Assembly (NCBI GenBank): GCA_038527215.1
Contig: JBCBGC010000050.1
Location: 1 to 50,303 of the forward strand
Reading direction: 5' to 3'
Length of the DNA stretch: 50,303 nucleotides
Source of the DNA: JAWPMV01 sp038527215
Lineage (GTDB): Bacteria > Bacteroidota > Bacteroidia > J057
A program made the position numbers and the translations under genes. The notes under the pieces are model-generated. The model worked only from the letters and a program-made list of their open reading frames with translations. It did no database searches and was not told the DNA's origin. Positions 43,053-50,303 of the stretch are shown here, one piece after another (position 1 is the stretch's first letter; every line of letters starts with the position of its first letter).

Positions 43053-43211
43053 TGTCACCCCGGAAAGACTTTGAGCGCCAGCGAAAAGGCTTATCCGGGG
43101 TCTCCGAGTTCCTGACATGGATTTCTTCGGGAGTCGCCATGGCCAAGATGCAATCCCGGAGATCCCGGATATGTTCCCCTCCCTAAGATCGGAAACCATT
43201 CCCAGATGACA
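43053..43211 (+). repeat. Dispersed TIR element, copy B3
   Basis: 159 bp, same orientation as B2 and nearly identical in sequence; the right end (ATTCCCAGATGACA) is the most decayed of the set. Confidence 0.87.
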
Positions 43212-43220
43212 TTGGCCGGC

Positions 43221-43252
43221 AAAAAAAAAAGCCCACTGGAAGTCCAGCGGGC
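43221..43252 (-). terminator. Intrinsic terminator of the ECF sigma gene
   Basis: On the minus strand GCCCGCTGGA-CT-TCCAGTGGGC (one mismatch in a 10-bp stem) followed by ten T (43221-43230); 41 bp past the stop. Confidence 0.92.
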
Positions 43253-43292
43253 TTGCGTAAAATTCTTAAACATGTGCCAGTCCTACAGGCAC

Positions 43293-44111
43293 TCAGGCGG
43301 TGATGGGTTGGGTAGCAGGAGAAAGTTTCTGAAGCCGGAGGCGCTCGATGCGGTCAGCCTTGCCGATCAGCTCAATGACCAGGGCAGGCTTACCGAGGAG
43401 GTATCCCACAATCGCGGGCATGCCGCGCAGCCACACCAGGCCAAAGTTCATGCCTTGTCCCAGCAGCTCTTTCAGGTAATCGCCCACTGCAGCTTTCCCG
43501 TTCAGGGCAGCCGCTGGACGAGCGATATCCAGGTCGATGTCTTCCCGAAGGATTTCCAAAAACTTGTGGAAGTCGTCGCCCTGTATCACCCGGACAAAGG
43601 TCCGATAAAGGTGCAGGTGCTGCTCAGGATCTACCGTGAAGCGCTGGCGGTCATTCTTGAGGTGTCGCTTGGCACGCACCAGAATCTGCCGACAGTTTTC
43701 TTCCGAAATATCCAGCAAGGCCGCGATCTCCCGGTGTGAATAGCCAAATACTTCCTTCAGCAGGAAGACGGCCCGCTCGGTAGGAGACAGTTTTTCCAAT
43801 AAAGCCAGGAAACCCAGAGAAAGAATGTGGCTGTTTTCAATCCAGGCAGGTAAATGATCTTTGAGCAGCTCAGGCGCTACTTCAACTTCTTGCTTGCTTT
43901 CTCTTTTCCGGTCGCGGATAAAGTTCAGTCCTTTGTTGATCAAAGTCCGAACCAGGTAACCCTTGACATTTTCAATGTCGGGGCGGTCCATCGAGAGCCA
44001 TTTAAGCATGGTCTCCTGGACAAGGTCCTCTGCGTCGTCGGGATTTCCCAAAAGGTTCATCGCTACGGGGTACAGCAGGGATTGATAATCGTCGTACGTA
44101 ATTTCTGCCAT
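43293..44111 (-). CDS. ECF-family sigma factor with SnoaL-like C-terminal domain (SigJ/ECF41-like)
   Basis: 272 residues from ATG 44111 (MAEITYDDYQSLL); the frame reaches 44153 but sigma region 2 begins right after this Met. Region 2: NPDDAEDLVQETMLKWL...GYLVRTLINKGLNFIRDRKR. Region 4: LSPTERAVFLLKEVFGYSHREIAALLDISEENCRQILVRAKRHL. About 110 extra residues (DFHKFLEILREDIDLDI, ALNGKAAVGDYLKELL) match the SnoaL-like tail of SigJ/ECF41 factors, which replaces a separate anti-sigma factor. The usual partner gene (a decarboxylase or oxidoreductase) is not adjacent. Divergent from the GDSL lipoprotein gene across 133 bp. Confidence 0.9.
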   Translation of the reverse strand: MAEITYDDYQSLLYPVAMNLLGNPDDAEDLVQETMLKWLSMDRPDIENVKGYLVRTLINKGLNFIRDRKRESKQEVEVAPELLKDHLPAWIENSHILSLGFLALLEKLSPTERAVFLLKEVFGYSHREIAALLDISEENCRQILVRAKRHLKNDRQRFTVDPEQHLHLYRTFVRVIQGDDFHKFLEILREDIDLDIARPAAALNGKAAVGDYLKELLGQGMNFGLVWLRGMPAIVGYLLGKPALVIELIGKADRIERLRLQKLSPATQPITA

Positions 44112-44244
44112 TAAGGTATAAAATGGCGCGAAGGGGATACCCACTATACGCAAAGCTACGGCTTGAGGTTATGGGCAGGCAGACAAAAAGCCTTTCATCC
44201 GAAAACCATCCTCTCCTCGTAGATGTTAGAAAACCAAAAGACAT

Positions 44245-44982
44245 ATGGATAGGGCTTTTCATTCCTCCTGGGTTTACCTGCTGTTGATGGGACTGCTGTT
44301 TAGTTGTAACGCCGTCAGTCCCGAGCCGACGCCAGCACCACCGGAAATTCCCACTGTCGAAACCCCCGCCCCAATGGGGCAGTTTCTGGCCCTGGGAGAT
44401 TCTTACACCATTGGGCAGTCCGTGGCTGAAGCCGATCGCTGGCCCAATCAGTTGGACCAGCGCTTGCGGGCTGATAGCATTGAATTAGAAGCGGTGCGCT
44501 TCCTGGCCACCACCGGCTGGACCACCTCCAACCTCAAAAGCGCCATCGCCAATACGAGCGATTTTGACAGCCTCTATTCCCTGGTCTCCCTGCTGATCGG
44601 TGTCAACAACCAGTACCAGCGCAAGCCATTTAGCCTGTACGAAACCGAATTCCCGGAGCTCCTTAGTCAGGCCCTTGCCTTTACCGGGCAGGACAGCCAG
44701 CGCGTCTTTGTCGTTTCCATCCCTGATTACGCCTATACCCCTTTCGGGCAGAGTAGCAACCCCAACCAAATCAGCGTAGAACTGAATCGCTACAATGCCT
44801 TTGCCGACAGTGTCTGTCAAAGCTGGGGCATCGCTTATTTCAACATCACCCCCATCTCCCGGCAGGGCATCGCCAAACCTGAATACGTCGCTTCGGACGG
44901 TCTCCACCCTTCCGGGGAAATGTATGAAGCCTGGGTAGAGTTGATGTATGAGGAGGTGAAGGCGAAAATGCAGGAGGAGTAA
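44245..44982 (+). CDS. SGNH/GDSL hydrolase lipoprotein
   Basis: 245 residues. Signal peptide with lipobox LLLMGLLFSC (Cys near 21), then a Pro/Glu linker. Block I is LALGDSYTIGQSV (nucleophile Ser), block III IGVNNQYQRK (Asn), block V SDGLHPSGEMY (Asp and His). Probably an esterase or lipase acting on acyl or acetyl groups at the outer membrane or periplasm; substrate unknown. Oriented away from the ECF sigma gene and possibly part of its target set. Confidence 0.9.
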   Translation: MDRAFHSSWVYLLLMGLLFSCNAVSPEPTPAPPEIPTVETPAPMGQFLALGDSYTIGQSVAEADRWPNQLDQRLRADSIELEAVRFLATTGWTTSNLKSAIANTSDFDSLYSLVSLLIGVNNQYQRKPFSLYETEFPELLSQALAFTGQDSQRVFVVSIPDYAYTPFGQSSNPNQISVELNRYNAFADSVCQSWGIAYFNITPISRQGIAKPEYVASDGLHPSGEMYEAWVELMYEEVKAKMQEE

Positions 44983-44993
44983 TTTCCTCCGTA

Positions 44994-45045
44994 GCCGCAG
45001 CTGGCAGCTGCGGCCTGTCTTCTACCGGCTTGAAGCCAGTGTTGC
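44994..45045. repeat. Tandem small hairpins, REP-like
   Basis: GCCGCAGCT-GGC-AGCTGCGGC (44994-45014), a perfect 9-bp stem, followed by GGCTT-G-AAGCC in the next 30 bp. No T-run, so not an intrinsic terminator; located just past the GDSL hydrolase stop. Only this one copy is visible here. Confidence 0.45.
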
Positions 45046-45084
45046 GGGTGAGGTGAAGGTGAATCCACCTGCTCTTCGGAATGC

Positions 45085-45128
45085 AAAAAGGCCAGTCGTC
45101 TGCCCTTGGGGGAACAAACGACTGGCCT
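45085..45128 (-). terminator. Intrinsic terminator of the S46 peptidase gene
   Basis: AGGCCAGTCGT (45089-45099) / ACGACTGGCCT (45118-45128), perfect 11-bp stem with an 18-nt loop; on the minus strand it leads into TTTTT. Confidence 0.88.
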
Positions 45129-45148
45129 GTAGAAGGGCTCTTCAACCC

Positions 45149-47293
45149 TTATTCCACCAGCTCCATGTTTTTGAGGAGATGGCCAGCTCCGGCGTATTTA
45201 TCGATCACCCAGAGAACGTAGCGAATATCTACGCTGATGTTCCGGCACTGATTCACGTCATAATAAATGTCGCTCATGGTGCCTTCCCAGTTCCGGTCAA
45301 AGTTCAGGCCGATCAGTTGGCCTTCGCCATTGATTACGGGGCTGCCAGAGTTGCCTCCGGAGGTATGGTTGGAGGCGAGGAAGCAAACCCACAGCTCACC
45401 GTCCTGGGCATACTTACCATAGTCTCCCTCCGCCTGCAGATCAATCATGCGCTCAGGCAAATCAAATTCCCGGTCGCCTTTCACATATTTATCTACTACG
45501 CCCTGTAAGGTAGTGTAGTGTTTATAACGCACCCCATCCTTGGCTTCCATGCCTTGTACTTTACCATAGGTCAGACGCAAGGTGCTGTTGGCATCGGGGT
45601 AGAAAGTCTTCTCTGGGAAGACTTCACGTAGGGCCTTCATATAGGTGCGGGTCAGGCGGTCAATTTTTTCCTGCTGGGCCTGATAAACCGGGCGGATGGT
45701 CTGGTAGTCGTTGACCAGTCCGGCCATCAACTGAATGGAGGGGTCCCGCATGATTTTGTCTACCGAAAAGTCTTCGATCAGTCCGGCGAAGCGGGTTTCG
45801 TCCGTCAGCAAACTCTCCGAGAAAATATAATCCGCAAACTTCCCGGCTCCGCCAGGGATTTCTTTAGCGATGACCTGTAGGATTTCCGGACGCTGCTCCG
45901 GTTTCATGTCCTGCTCATAGCTTCTGAGGATAGCCTCCGTGATTTTCCGGTCGATGGGCGCGTGATAATCTTTAAAATACCGCTCTCCCCAATCTTTGAA
46001 ATCCGCTACTACCTGGGCTTTGGCTTCCTCATCCGTGGCCTCTTCATAGCCAATCACCGCATCATAGGCGCGACGGGCCGCTCGGACTACTTCGATAGAG
46101 TAGCCGCCTTCGTAGAAGTATTCATTGGCAAAAAGGGAAGGCAACAATTCTTCATAGGCTGCTTTAAAATCTGTCAATAAACTCCCATAAGCCGCTTTCC
46201 ATTCCGGCTTGGCATCCACGCGTTTTTGGAACTCCGCTTCAAAGGCACGCTTTTTCGCGATCGCATCAGCTCGCTTGAGGCCCCTGATTTCTCCTTTCCA
46301 TTTTTTATAGCCATTACTCACCCGGCTCTGCTTAGAGAAATACTGGATTTTCACTTTTTCACTTTTGTCCATTTCCTCCGCCATGACGGCCAGTCTTTTG
46401 TCCCGTAAGCCAATTCTCAAAGGGTCCTGTACTTCCATGATCATCTCCACTGCGTAAGAAGTCAGGTATTCCTGGGTACGCCCAGGATAACCGTAGACCA
46501 TGGTAAAGTCTCCCACGTTTACCCCTTTCAGGGAAATGGGAAAGAATTTCTTAGGCTTCATGGGTACATTCTCCTCCGCATAGTCAGCCGGGCTACCATC
46601 AGGCGCGGTGTAAATCCGGAAGAGGGAGAAGTCCCCGGTATGGCGTGGCCACAACCAGTTGTCGGTGTCGCCGCCGTATTTTCCTACTGAGGAAGGAGGC
46701 GCTCCGACAAGGCGCACATCCGTGAACACCTCGGTTACCAGCATATAATATTCGTTTCCGTAGTAAAAAGGCCTGATCTGAGCCTCGTAAGAAGTGCCTT
46801 CGGTAGCAGCCTTGCTGACCGCTTCGATGCGTTTGGCGATTTCTGCGGTGCGCGCTTCTTCGCTCATGTCCGCGGCCAATCCGCCGAGGATTTTTTCCGT
46901 AACATCTTCCATCCGCACCAGAAATGTCACCCTCAGGCCATTGTTTTGCAGTTCCTGTCCATAGTTCTGCGCCCAAAAGCCATCGTCGAGATAGTTATTT
47001 TCGACGGAAGACTGCTTCTGAATCCAGCTCAGCCCACAGTGGTGGTTAGTAAGGAGTAAGCCATCCGAGGAGATTAATTCGGCAGTACAGCCGCCAAAAT
47101 TGACGATAGCATCCTTCAGACTGGATTGGTTGACGCTGTAGATATCCTCGGCTGAGAGCTTCAGCCCCATAGACTGCATGTCTCCCTCATTGAGAGAGCC
47201 CAGGAGGATGGGTAACCACATACCCTCTTTGGCTGGGAGCGGTAGAACCAGGGCTACCATGATGGCCACCAGGATGGCGCGAATCGCTTTCAT
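45149..47293 (-). CDS. S46-family dipeptidyl peptidase (DPP11-like)
   Basis: 714 residues. Signal peptide MKAIRAILVAIMVALVLPLPA, mature start near KEGMWLP as usual in S46. Catalytic His in LLLTNHHCG, Asp in YGGDTDNWLWPRHTGD, Ser649 in GGNSGSPVING. It removes dipeptides from peptide N-termini in the periplasm. Eighteen residues after the Ser stands Arg667 (FDRNWEG). By my recollection of the Porphyromonas enzymes this spacing marks the S1-pocket Arg of DPP11, which prefers Asp/Glu at P1, where DPP7 has Gly. A single-gene unit with its own terminator, divergent from the GH13 gene across 159 bp. Confidence 0.93.
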   Translation of the reverse strand: MKAIRAILVAIMVALVLPLPAKEGMWLPILLGSLNEGDMQSMGLKLSAEDIYSVNQSSLKDAIVNFGGCTAELISSDGLLLTNHHCGLSWIQKQSSVENNYLDDGFWAQNYGQELQNNGLRVTFLVRMEDVTEKILGGLAADMSEEARTAEIAKRIEAVSKAATEGTSYEAQIRPFYYGNEYYMLVTEVFTDVRLVGAPPSSVGKYGGDTDNWLWPRHTGDFSLFRIYTAPDGSPADYAEENVPMKPKKFFPISLKGVNVGDFTMVYGYPGRTQEYLTSYAVEMIMEVQDPLRIGLRDKRLAVMAEEMDKSEKVKIQYFSKQSRVSNGYKKWKGEIRGLKRADAIAKKRAFEAEFQKRVDAKPEWKAAYGSLLTDFKAAYEELLPSLFANEYFYEGGYSIEVVRAARRAYDAVIGYEEATDEEAKAQVVADFKDWGERYFKDYHAPIDRKITEAILRSYEQDMKPEQRPEILQVIAKEIPGGAGKFADYIFSESLLTDETRFAGLIEDFSVDKIMRDPSIQLMAGLVNDYQTIRPVYQAQQEKIDRLTRTYMKALREVFPEKTFYPDANSTLRLTYGKVQGMEAKDGVRYKHYTTLQGVVDKYVKGDREFDLPERMIDLQAEGDYGKYAQDGELWVCFLASNHTSGGNSGSPVINGEGQLIGLNFDRNWEGTMSDIYYDVNQCRNISVDIRYVLWVIDKYAGAGHLLKNMELVE

Positions 47294-47452
47294 ATATTCA
47301 GTTTTTGATTTCGGTTATGGTAAAAACAAGAAGCAAAAGTTAAGAAAAAATCTATCGCTAAGGCCTCCCTGAGGCAGCTCCTTCTACTTAATCTTCTTTT
47401 TTCTCTTTCTATCCGTCAAATTATTCTACCTTTAAGGAGATTACTGACTGCT

Positions 47453-50140
47453 ATGAAACGATTATTTTCTTTCCTCATAGCCCTTAGCGGGGTTATGAGC
47501 TTTTTATTTGCCCAAACTGAAGGGCAGTGGTTACAAGGATACCAGCACGACGGGGATTCTACTCAATTCCTGTTTTCGGCGGATTTGTATAAAAAAAATG
47601 CCCCGAAGCAGGTGTGTGTTACGGGTAGTTTCCGTGGCTGGAGTCAGGATATGGCAGACCCGGAATGGCAGCTAAGACCAGCCGGGAAAAACCATTGGAC
47701 ATTAACCGTCTATAACCCTAATTTCACCCGCATTCCGCCCCGGGCAGAATTCAAATTCAGAATCAATGATGGAGAATGGTTGAGCCCTCCCGCTGAGGCC
47801 CCTAATGAAACGGGAAACAACCTGGTCTTCATGCAAGATATCATACCGCCTATGTTGCGCGCAGAAATTCGCCGCCCTAAAACTATCTGGGTCCGCATCG
47901 AGGGAACCGAGCGTCCCCTGGACCCTACCGCCTATAAACTGACTGATGCTGAGGGAACCCGCATTCCGCTGGCAGAAGTTCTTCCCAACACCCAGACCGA
48001 GGTATTGCTGGTACCCAAAACCGCCCTGGATATCCGCCGGGTGTATTTTGTGGAGTTAGTAGGCAAAAAGCTCAAAAGCTGGTGCTCCTATGACGGCTGG
48101 TTCCGGGAACTTTATTCAGATAAGGAGCTAGGCGCAAATGTCAAAGCGGATGGCTCAGAAACCGTATTCCGTTTATTTGCGCCCAGAGCCGAAAGCATCA
48201 ATTTATATCTCTACAAAGGCAAAGATGATGAAAAAGCGTATCAGGAAGTAGCCATGGAGCAGGATCAGCAGGGCGTTTGGGAAACCCTTTTGTTCGAAAA
48301 TCTTCACGGCGTCTGGTATGACTTCACGGTACACGGATCCACCGACCCCGGCAACCATTTTTTCGAAACCACTCCGGTCCACATTTCCGATCCTTATGCC
48401 AGGGTGAGCGATGATACCTGGGGCAAAAGCCGGGTTTGGACCCGTACGGAACCTGCGACACCCCTTAAGGACGGCATTCCCCCCTTGCAGGACGTGATCG
48501 CCTATGAAGTCCATGTGCAGGATTTTACGGATCGTCTGCCAGTAAGTGCAGAGTTGAAAGGTACCATCCCGGCCATGGTTACCCCCGGTCTGAAAAACAA
48601 AAAAGGCCAACCCGTCGGCTTTGATTATTTAGTTGATCTGGGTATCAATGTGGTGCACCTCATGCCGATGCAGGAGTTTTTGCATTACAAAACCGACGAA
48701 TGGCAAGAAGCCTTCCTGGAAGATCCTTTCATGATCGAAGCGGGCATCAATGAGGAAAACTACCAATGGGGCTACCGAACCTCGCATTGCTTTGCGGTAG
48801 AAAGCCGCTTCCGGCAAGGAGGTACTGAGCCCGGTGAGGAGCGCGACCAATTCCGCGATCTGGTCCAGGCGTTTCACGATAAAGATATGGCAGTCATCAT
48901 CGACATCGTGCCCAACCACACCGCCGAAAACATGGATGCTGAGCCCTACTATTTCCACTGGAACGTCCTTGACAAGCAATATTATTACCGCACCAAAGAC
49001 CTCAAGCACATCGGGGAATACGGCAATGAAGTCAAAACCGAGAACCGACCCATGGTGCAGCGTTGGCTTATCGATCAGTGTCAGCACTGGATAGAGGAAT
49101 TCGGGATAGATGGCTTCCGCATCGACCTGGCGGGTCAGATAGACCGACAGACCCTGGAAAAAGTCCGTCAGGCTTTGGGACCAGATATCATCATTTATGG
49201 AGAACCCTGGATCGGCTCCAATGATCCGGATTATGAGAACAACCCCAGTTGGGATTGGTATAAGCACAATTCGCCGATTACATTTTTCCAGGACGATAGC
49301 CGCAATGCCTTCAAAGGACCGGTTTCCAATCCTGAGGAAAAAGAGCGGGATCAAGGCTTTGCCGGAGGAAACTTCCGAGAGTATGAAAAGGTCAAACTTG
49401 GCCTTTCTAACCGCTTTCCCGATGATAAAACACCGCTTTCAGGCATCAGTTACCTCGATATTCATGATAACTGGGCACTGGCCGATCAATTCGCGATTCA
49501 CAATTGGGACGGTCGCTATGGCGTGGATGAGGATCGATACAAAATCGCCGCGCTGCTGCTCTATACTTCCCTGGGCCCCATCGTAACCCATGGCGGCACG
49601 GAAATGATGCGTTCCAAAGGCGCCGCCGAACTTAAGGAGACGGTCAAAGAGACCAAAAAAGGCCTCAAGGTCTACCTCCACGGCAAGCGCGACACCTATA
49701 ATATGCGTACGGCTAACCAGTTTGTCTGGGAGAATGTCGGCAAGTCCAAAAAGGACAAGGATAGCCACGCCAACTATGGCGATATGTATGCCTTCTGGCG
49801 CGGGCTCAATCATTTCCGCCTCAGCGAACTCGGGCAAGTCTTCCGAGTAGCCGATTCAATGGGCGACGATTACTACCGCTGGGTAGAAACCGAAAATCCC
49901 TATCAGTTGGGCTATATCGTGGCAGATAAAATTTTCGTCCTCATCAACACCGGCAGCCATAGCCATGAATGGAAGGACGTGGTCCTCCCTGATGGCACCT
50001 GGCGTATCATCGCCAACAATGGCGGCATCGACCACGTGAAAGGCGTAAAGGAGAAAAAAGCCTTGAAACAACTTAAAGGTGGTCAGTCCTACACCTTCGA
50101 ACTCGAGGGTAAGGAGTTCAAAATGTGGGTGAAGGAATAG
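47453..50140 (+). CDS. Secreted GH13 alpha-glucan hydrolase with CBM48-like domains
   Basis: 895 residues. Signal peptide MKRLFSFLIALSGVMSFLFA. An N-terminal CBM20/48-like module (about 40-130; VCVTGSFRGWSQDM, FKFRINDGEWLSPP), an Ig-like module, a pullulanase-type CBM48 (about 228-300; GSETVFRLFAPRAESINLYLY) and a GH13 barrel follow. Catalytic residues: Asp558 (GFRIDLAG), Glu584 (YGEPW) and Asp672 (YLDIHDNWAL). VVHLMPMQEF and IDIVPNHTAENM are conserved regions. The type I pullulanase YNWGYDP motif is replaced by YQWGYRTSH, so a debranching role is likely but not certain. Predicted periplasmic or exported. Weak SD AAGGAG 13 bp before the ATG; a TACCTTTA -7-like box at 47427. Confidence 0.92.
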   Translation: MKRLFSFLIALSGVMSFLFAQTEGQWLQGYQHDGDSTQFLFSADLYKKNAPKQVCVTGSFRGWSQDMADPEWQLRPAGKNHWTLTVYNPNFTRIPPRAEFKFRINDGEWLSPPAEAPNETGNNLVFMQDIIPPMLRAEIRRPKTIWVRIEGTERPLDPTAYKLTDAEGTRIPLAEVLPNTQTEVLLVPKTALDIRRVYFVELVGKKLKSWCSYDGWFRELYSDKELGANVKADGSETVFRLFAPRAESINLYLYKGKDDEKAYQEVAMEQDQQGVWETLLFENLHGVWYDFTVHGSTDPGNHFFETTPVHISDPYARVSDDTWGKSRVWTRTEPATPLKDGIPPLQDVIAYEVHVQDFTDRLPVSAELKGTIPAMVTPGLKNKKGQPVGFDYLVDLGINVVHLMPMQEFLHYKTDEWQEAFLEDPFMIEAGINEENYQWGYRTSHCFAVESRFRQGGTEPGEERDQFRDLVQAFHDKDMAVIIDIVPNHTAENMDAEPYYFHWNVLDKQYYYRTKDLKHIGEYGNEVKTENRPMVQRWLIDQCQHWIEEFGIDGFRIDLAGQIDRQTLEKVRQALGPDIIIYGEPWIGSNDPDYENNPSWDWYKHNSPITFFQDDSRNAFKGPVSNPEEKERDQGFAGGNFREYEKVKLGLSNRFPDDKTPLSGISYLDIHDNWALADQFAIHNWDGRYGVDEDRYKIAALLLYTSLGPIVTHGGTEMMRSKGAAELKETVKETKKGLKVYLHGKRDTYNMRTANQFVWENVGKSKKDKDSHANYGDMYAFWRGLNHFRLSELGQVFRVADSMGDDYYRWVETENPYQLGYIVADKIFVLINTGSHSHEWKDVVLPDGTWRIIANNGGIDHVKGVKEKKALKQLKGGQSYTFELEGKEFKMWVKE

Positions 50141-50208
50141 CAATTGCCCCTTCTTCTCAGGAATGGTTTTAACCTGTTTATTTCAACCTAGCTCCACAAA
50201 CCCTTTTT

Positions 50209-50303
50209 TGTCCCCCCGGAATGACTTTGAGTGCTAACGAAAAGGCATATCCGGGGTCTCCATGATCAGAAAGCAATCTCGGAGATCCCGGATATGTTCC
50301 CCT
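50209..50303 (+). repeat. Dispersed TIR element, copy C (cut by window end)
   Basis: Starts TGTCCCCCCGGAA and follows the family head and middle (ATCCGGGGTCTCCATGAT; GGAGATCCCGGATATGTTCC) to the last base. The right inverted repeat lies beyond the window. Same orientation as A, B2 and B3; 68 bp after the GH13 stop. Confidence 0.83.

Larger units (their letters stand above)
42547..43292. other. Intergenic cluster of three TIR elements
   Basis: About 745 bp without genes. It holds the clpP promoter region, copies B1-B3 of the TGTCACCCCGGAA element, a shared 24-bp flank repeated at 42631-42654 and 43025-43048 (CTCATCCGATCTGCACATCA plus ACCA), and the ECF-sigma terminator at 43221-43252. Confidence 0.8.

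Overview
This window looks like a chromosomal segment of a Bacteroidota bacterium, most likely of the Saprospiria (Haliscomenobacter/Lewinella-like). The grounds are a type IX secretion (T9SS) type B C-terminal sorting domain with a SprB-like repeat, S46 dipeptidyl peptidase, DUF3810, Bacteroidota-style -7 boxes (TAnnTTTG), a gene set with weak ribosome-binding sites, and a nitroreductase-fold protein whose iodotyrosine-deiodinase residues match, shifted by one, the numbering I recall for the Haliscomenobacter hydrossis enzyme. The genus is inference. No rRNA, tRNA, CRISPR array, insertion sequence with a transposase, or prophage was seen.

Layout. 1-2070 (minus) is the 5' part of a large secreted protein with 375-bp tandem repeats that runs off the left edge. 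2400-7327 (minus) holds dxs and sucA. 7429-11848 (minus) is a tight four-gene operon: DUF3592-like membrane protein, M14 carboxypeptidase, PAS-histidine kinase with an altered H-box, lipoprotein. 12064-17692 holds an unrecognised 404-aa protein, a hotdog thioesterase convergent with a double AAA+ ATPase, a long non-coding stretch with a strong hairpin, and an AraC-type protein lacking a sensor domain. 17933-22937 holds a small conserved-looking protein, then (minus) msrA and, behind a perfect TetR operator, a tetR - FecCD permease - ABC ATPase - aminotransferase operon. 23125-28828 (minus) holds envelope proteins (beta-barrel, LamG/SprB/PKD T9SS cargo, coiled-coil lipoprotein) and an SDR-ALDH pair, divergent from the deiodinase-like gene at 28902.

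29800-31003 (plus) is an overlapping winged-helix/nucleotidyltransferase pair resembling AbiE-type modules. 31005-32713 (minus) holds DksA/TraR-type and M50 proteins. 33022-36363 (plus) encodes a 1113-aa membrane protein with a degenerate CHAT-like N-terminus and many TPRs. 36639-38390 (plus) is a TIGR04282-type glycosyltransferase plus an orphan DNA methyltransferase. 38387-42546 holds YjbR, a zinc-ribbon membrane protein, a short membrane peptide gene, a GNAT, a DUF3810 putative metallopeptidase and a ClpP. 43293-50140 holds an ECF sigma factor, a GDSL lipoprotein, an S46 peptidase and a secreted GH13 glucan hydrolase.

The most striking non-genic signal is a family of five ~150-160 bp intergenic elements with terminal inverted repeats TGTCACCCCGGAA (23125, 42659, 42830, 43053, 50209). 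They can fold into alternative hairpins, three are clustered, and one is inverted relative to the others. Other leads are the SDR lacking the catalytic Tyr/Lys, the histidine kinase with Leu after the phospho-His, the pseudo-CHAT/TPR protein, the HTH/nucleotidyltransferase pair, and four convergent gene pairs whose 3' ends overlap.
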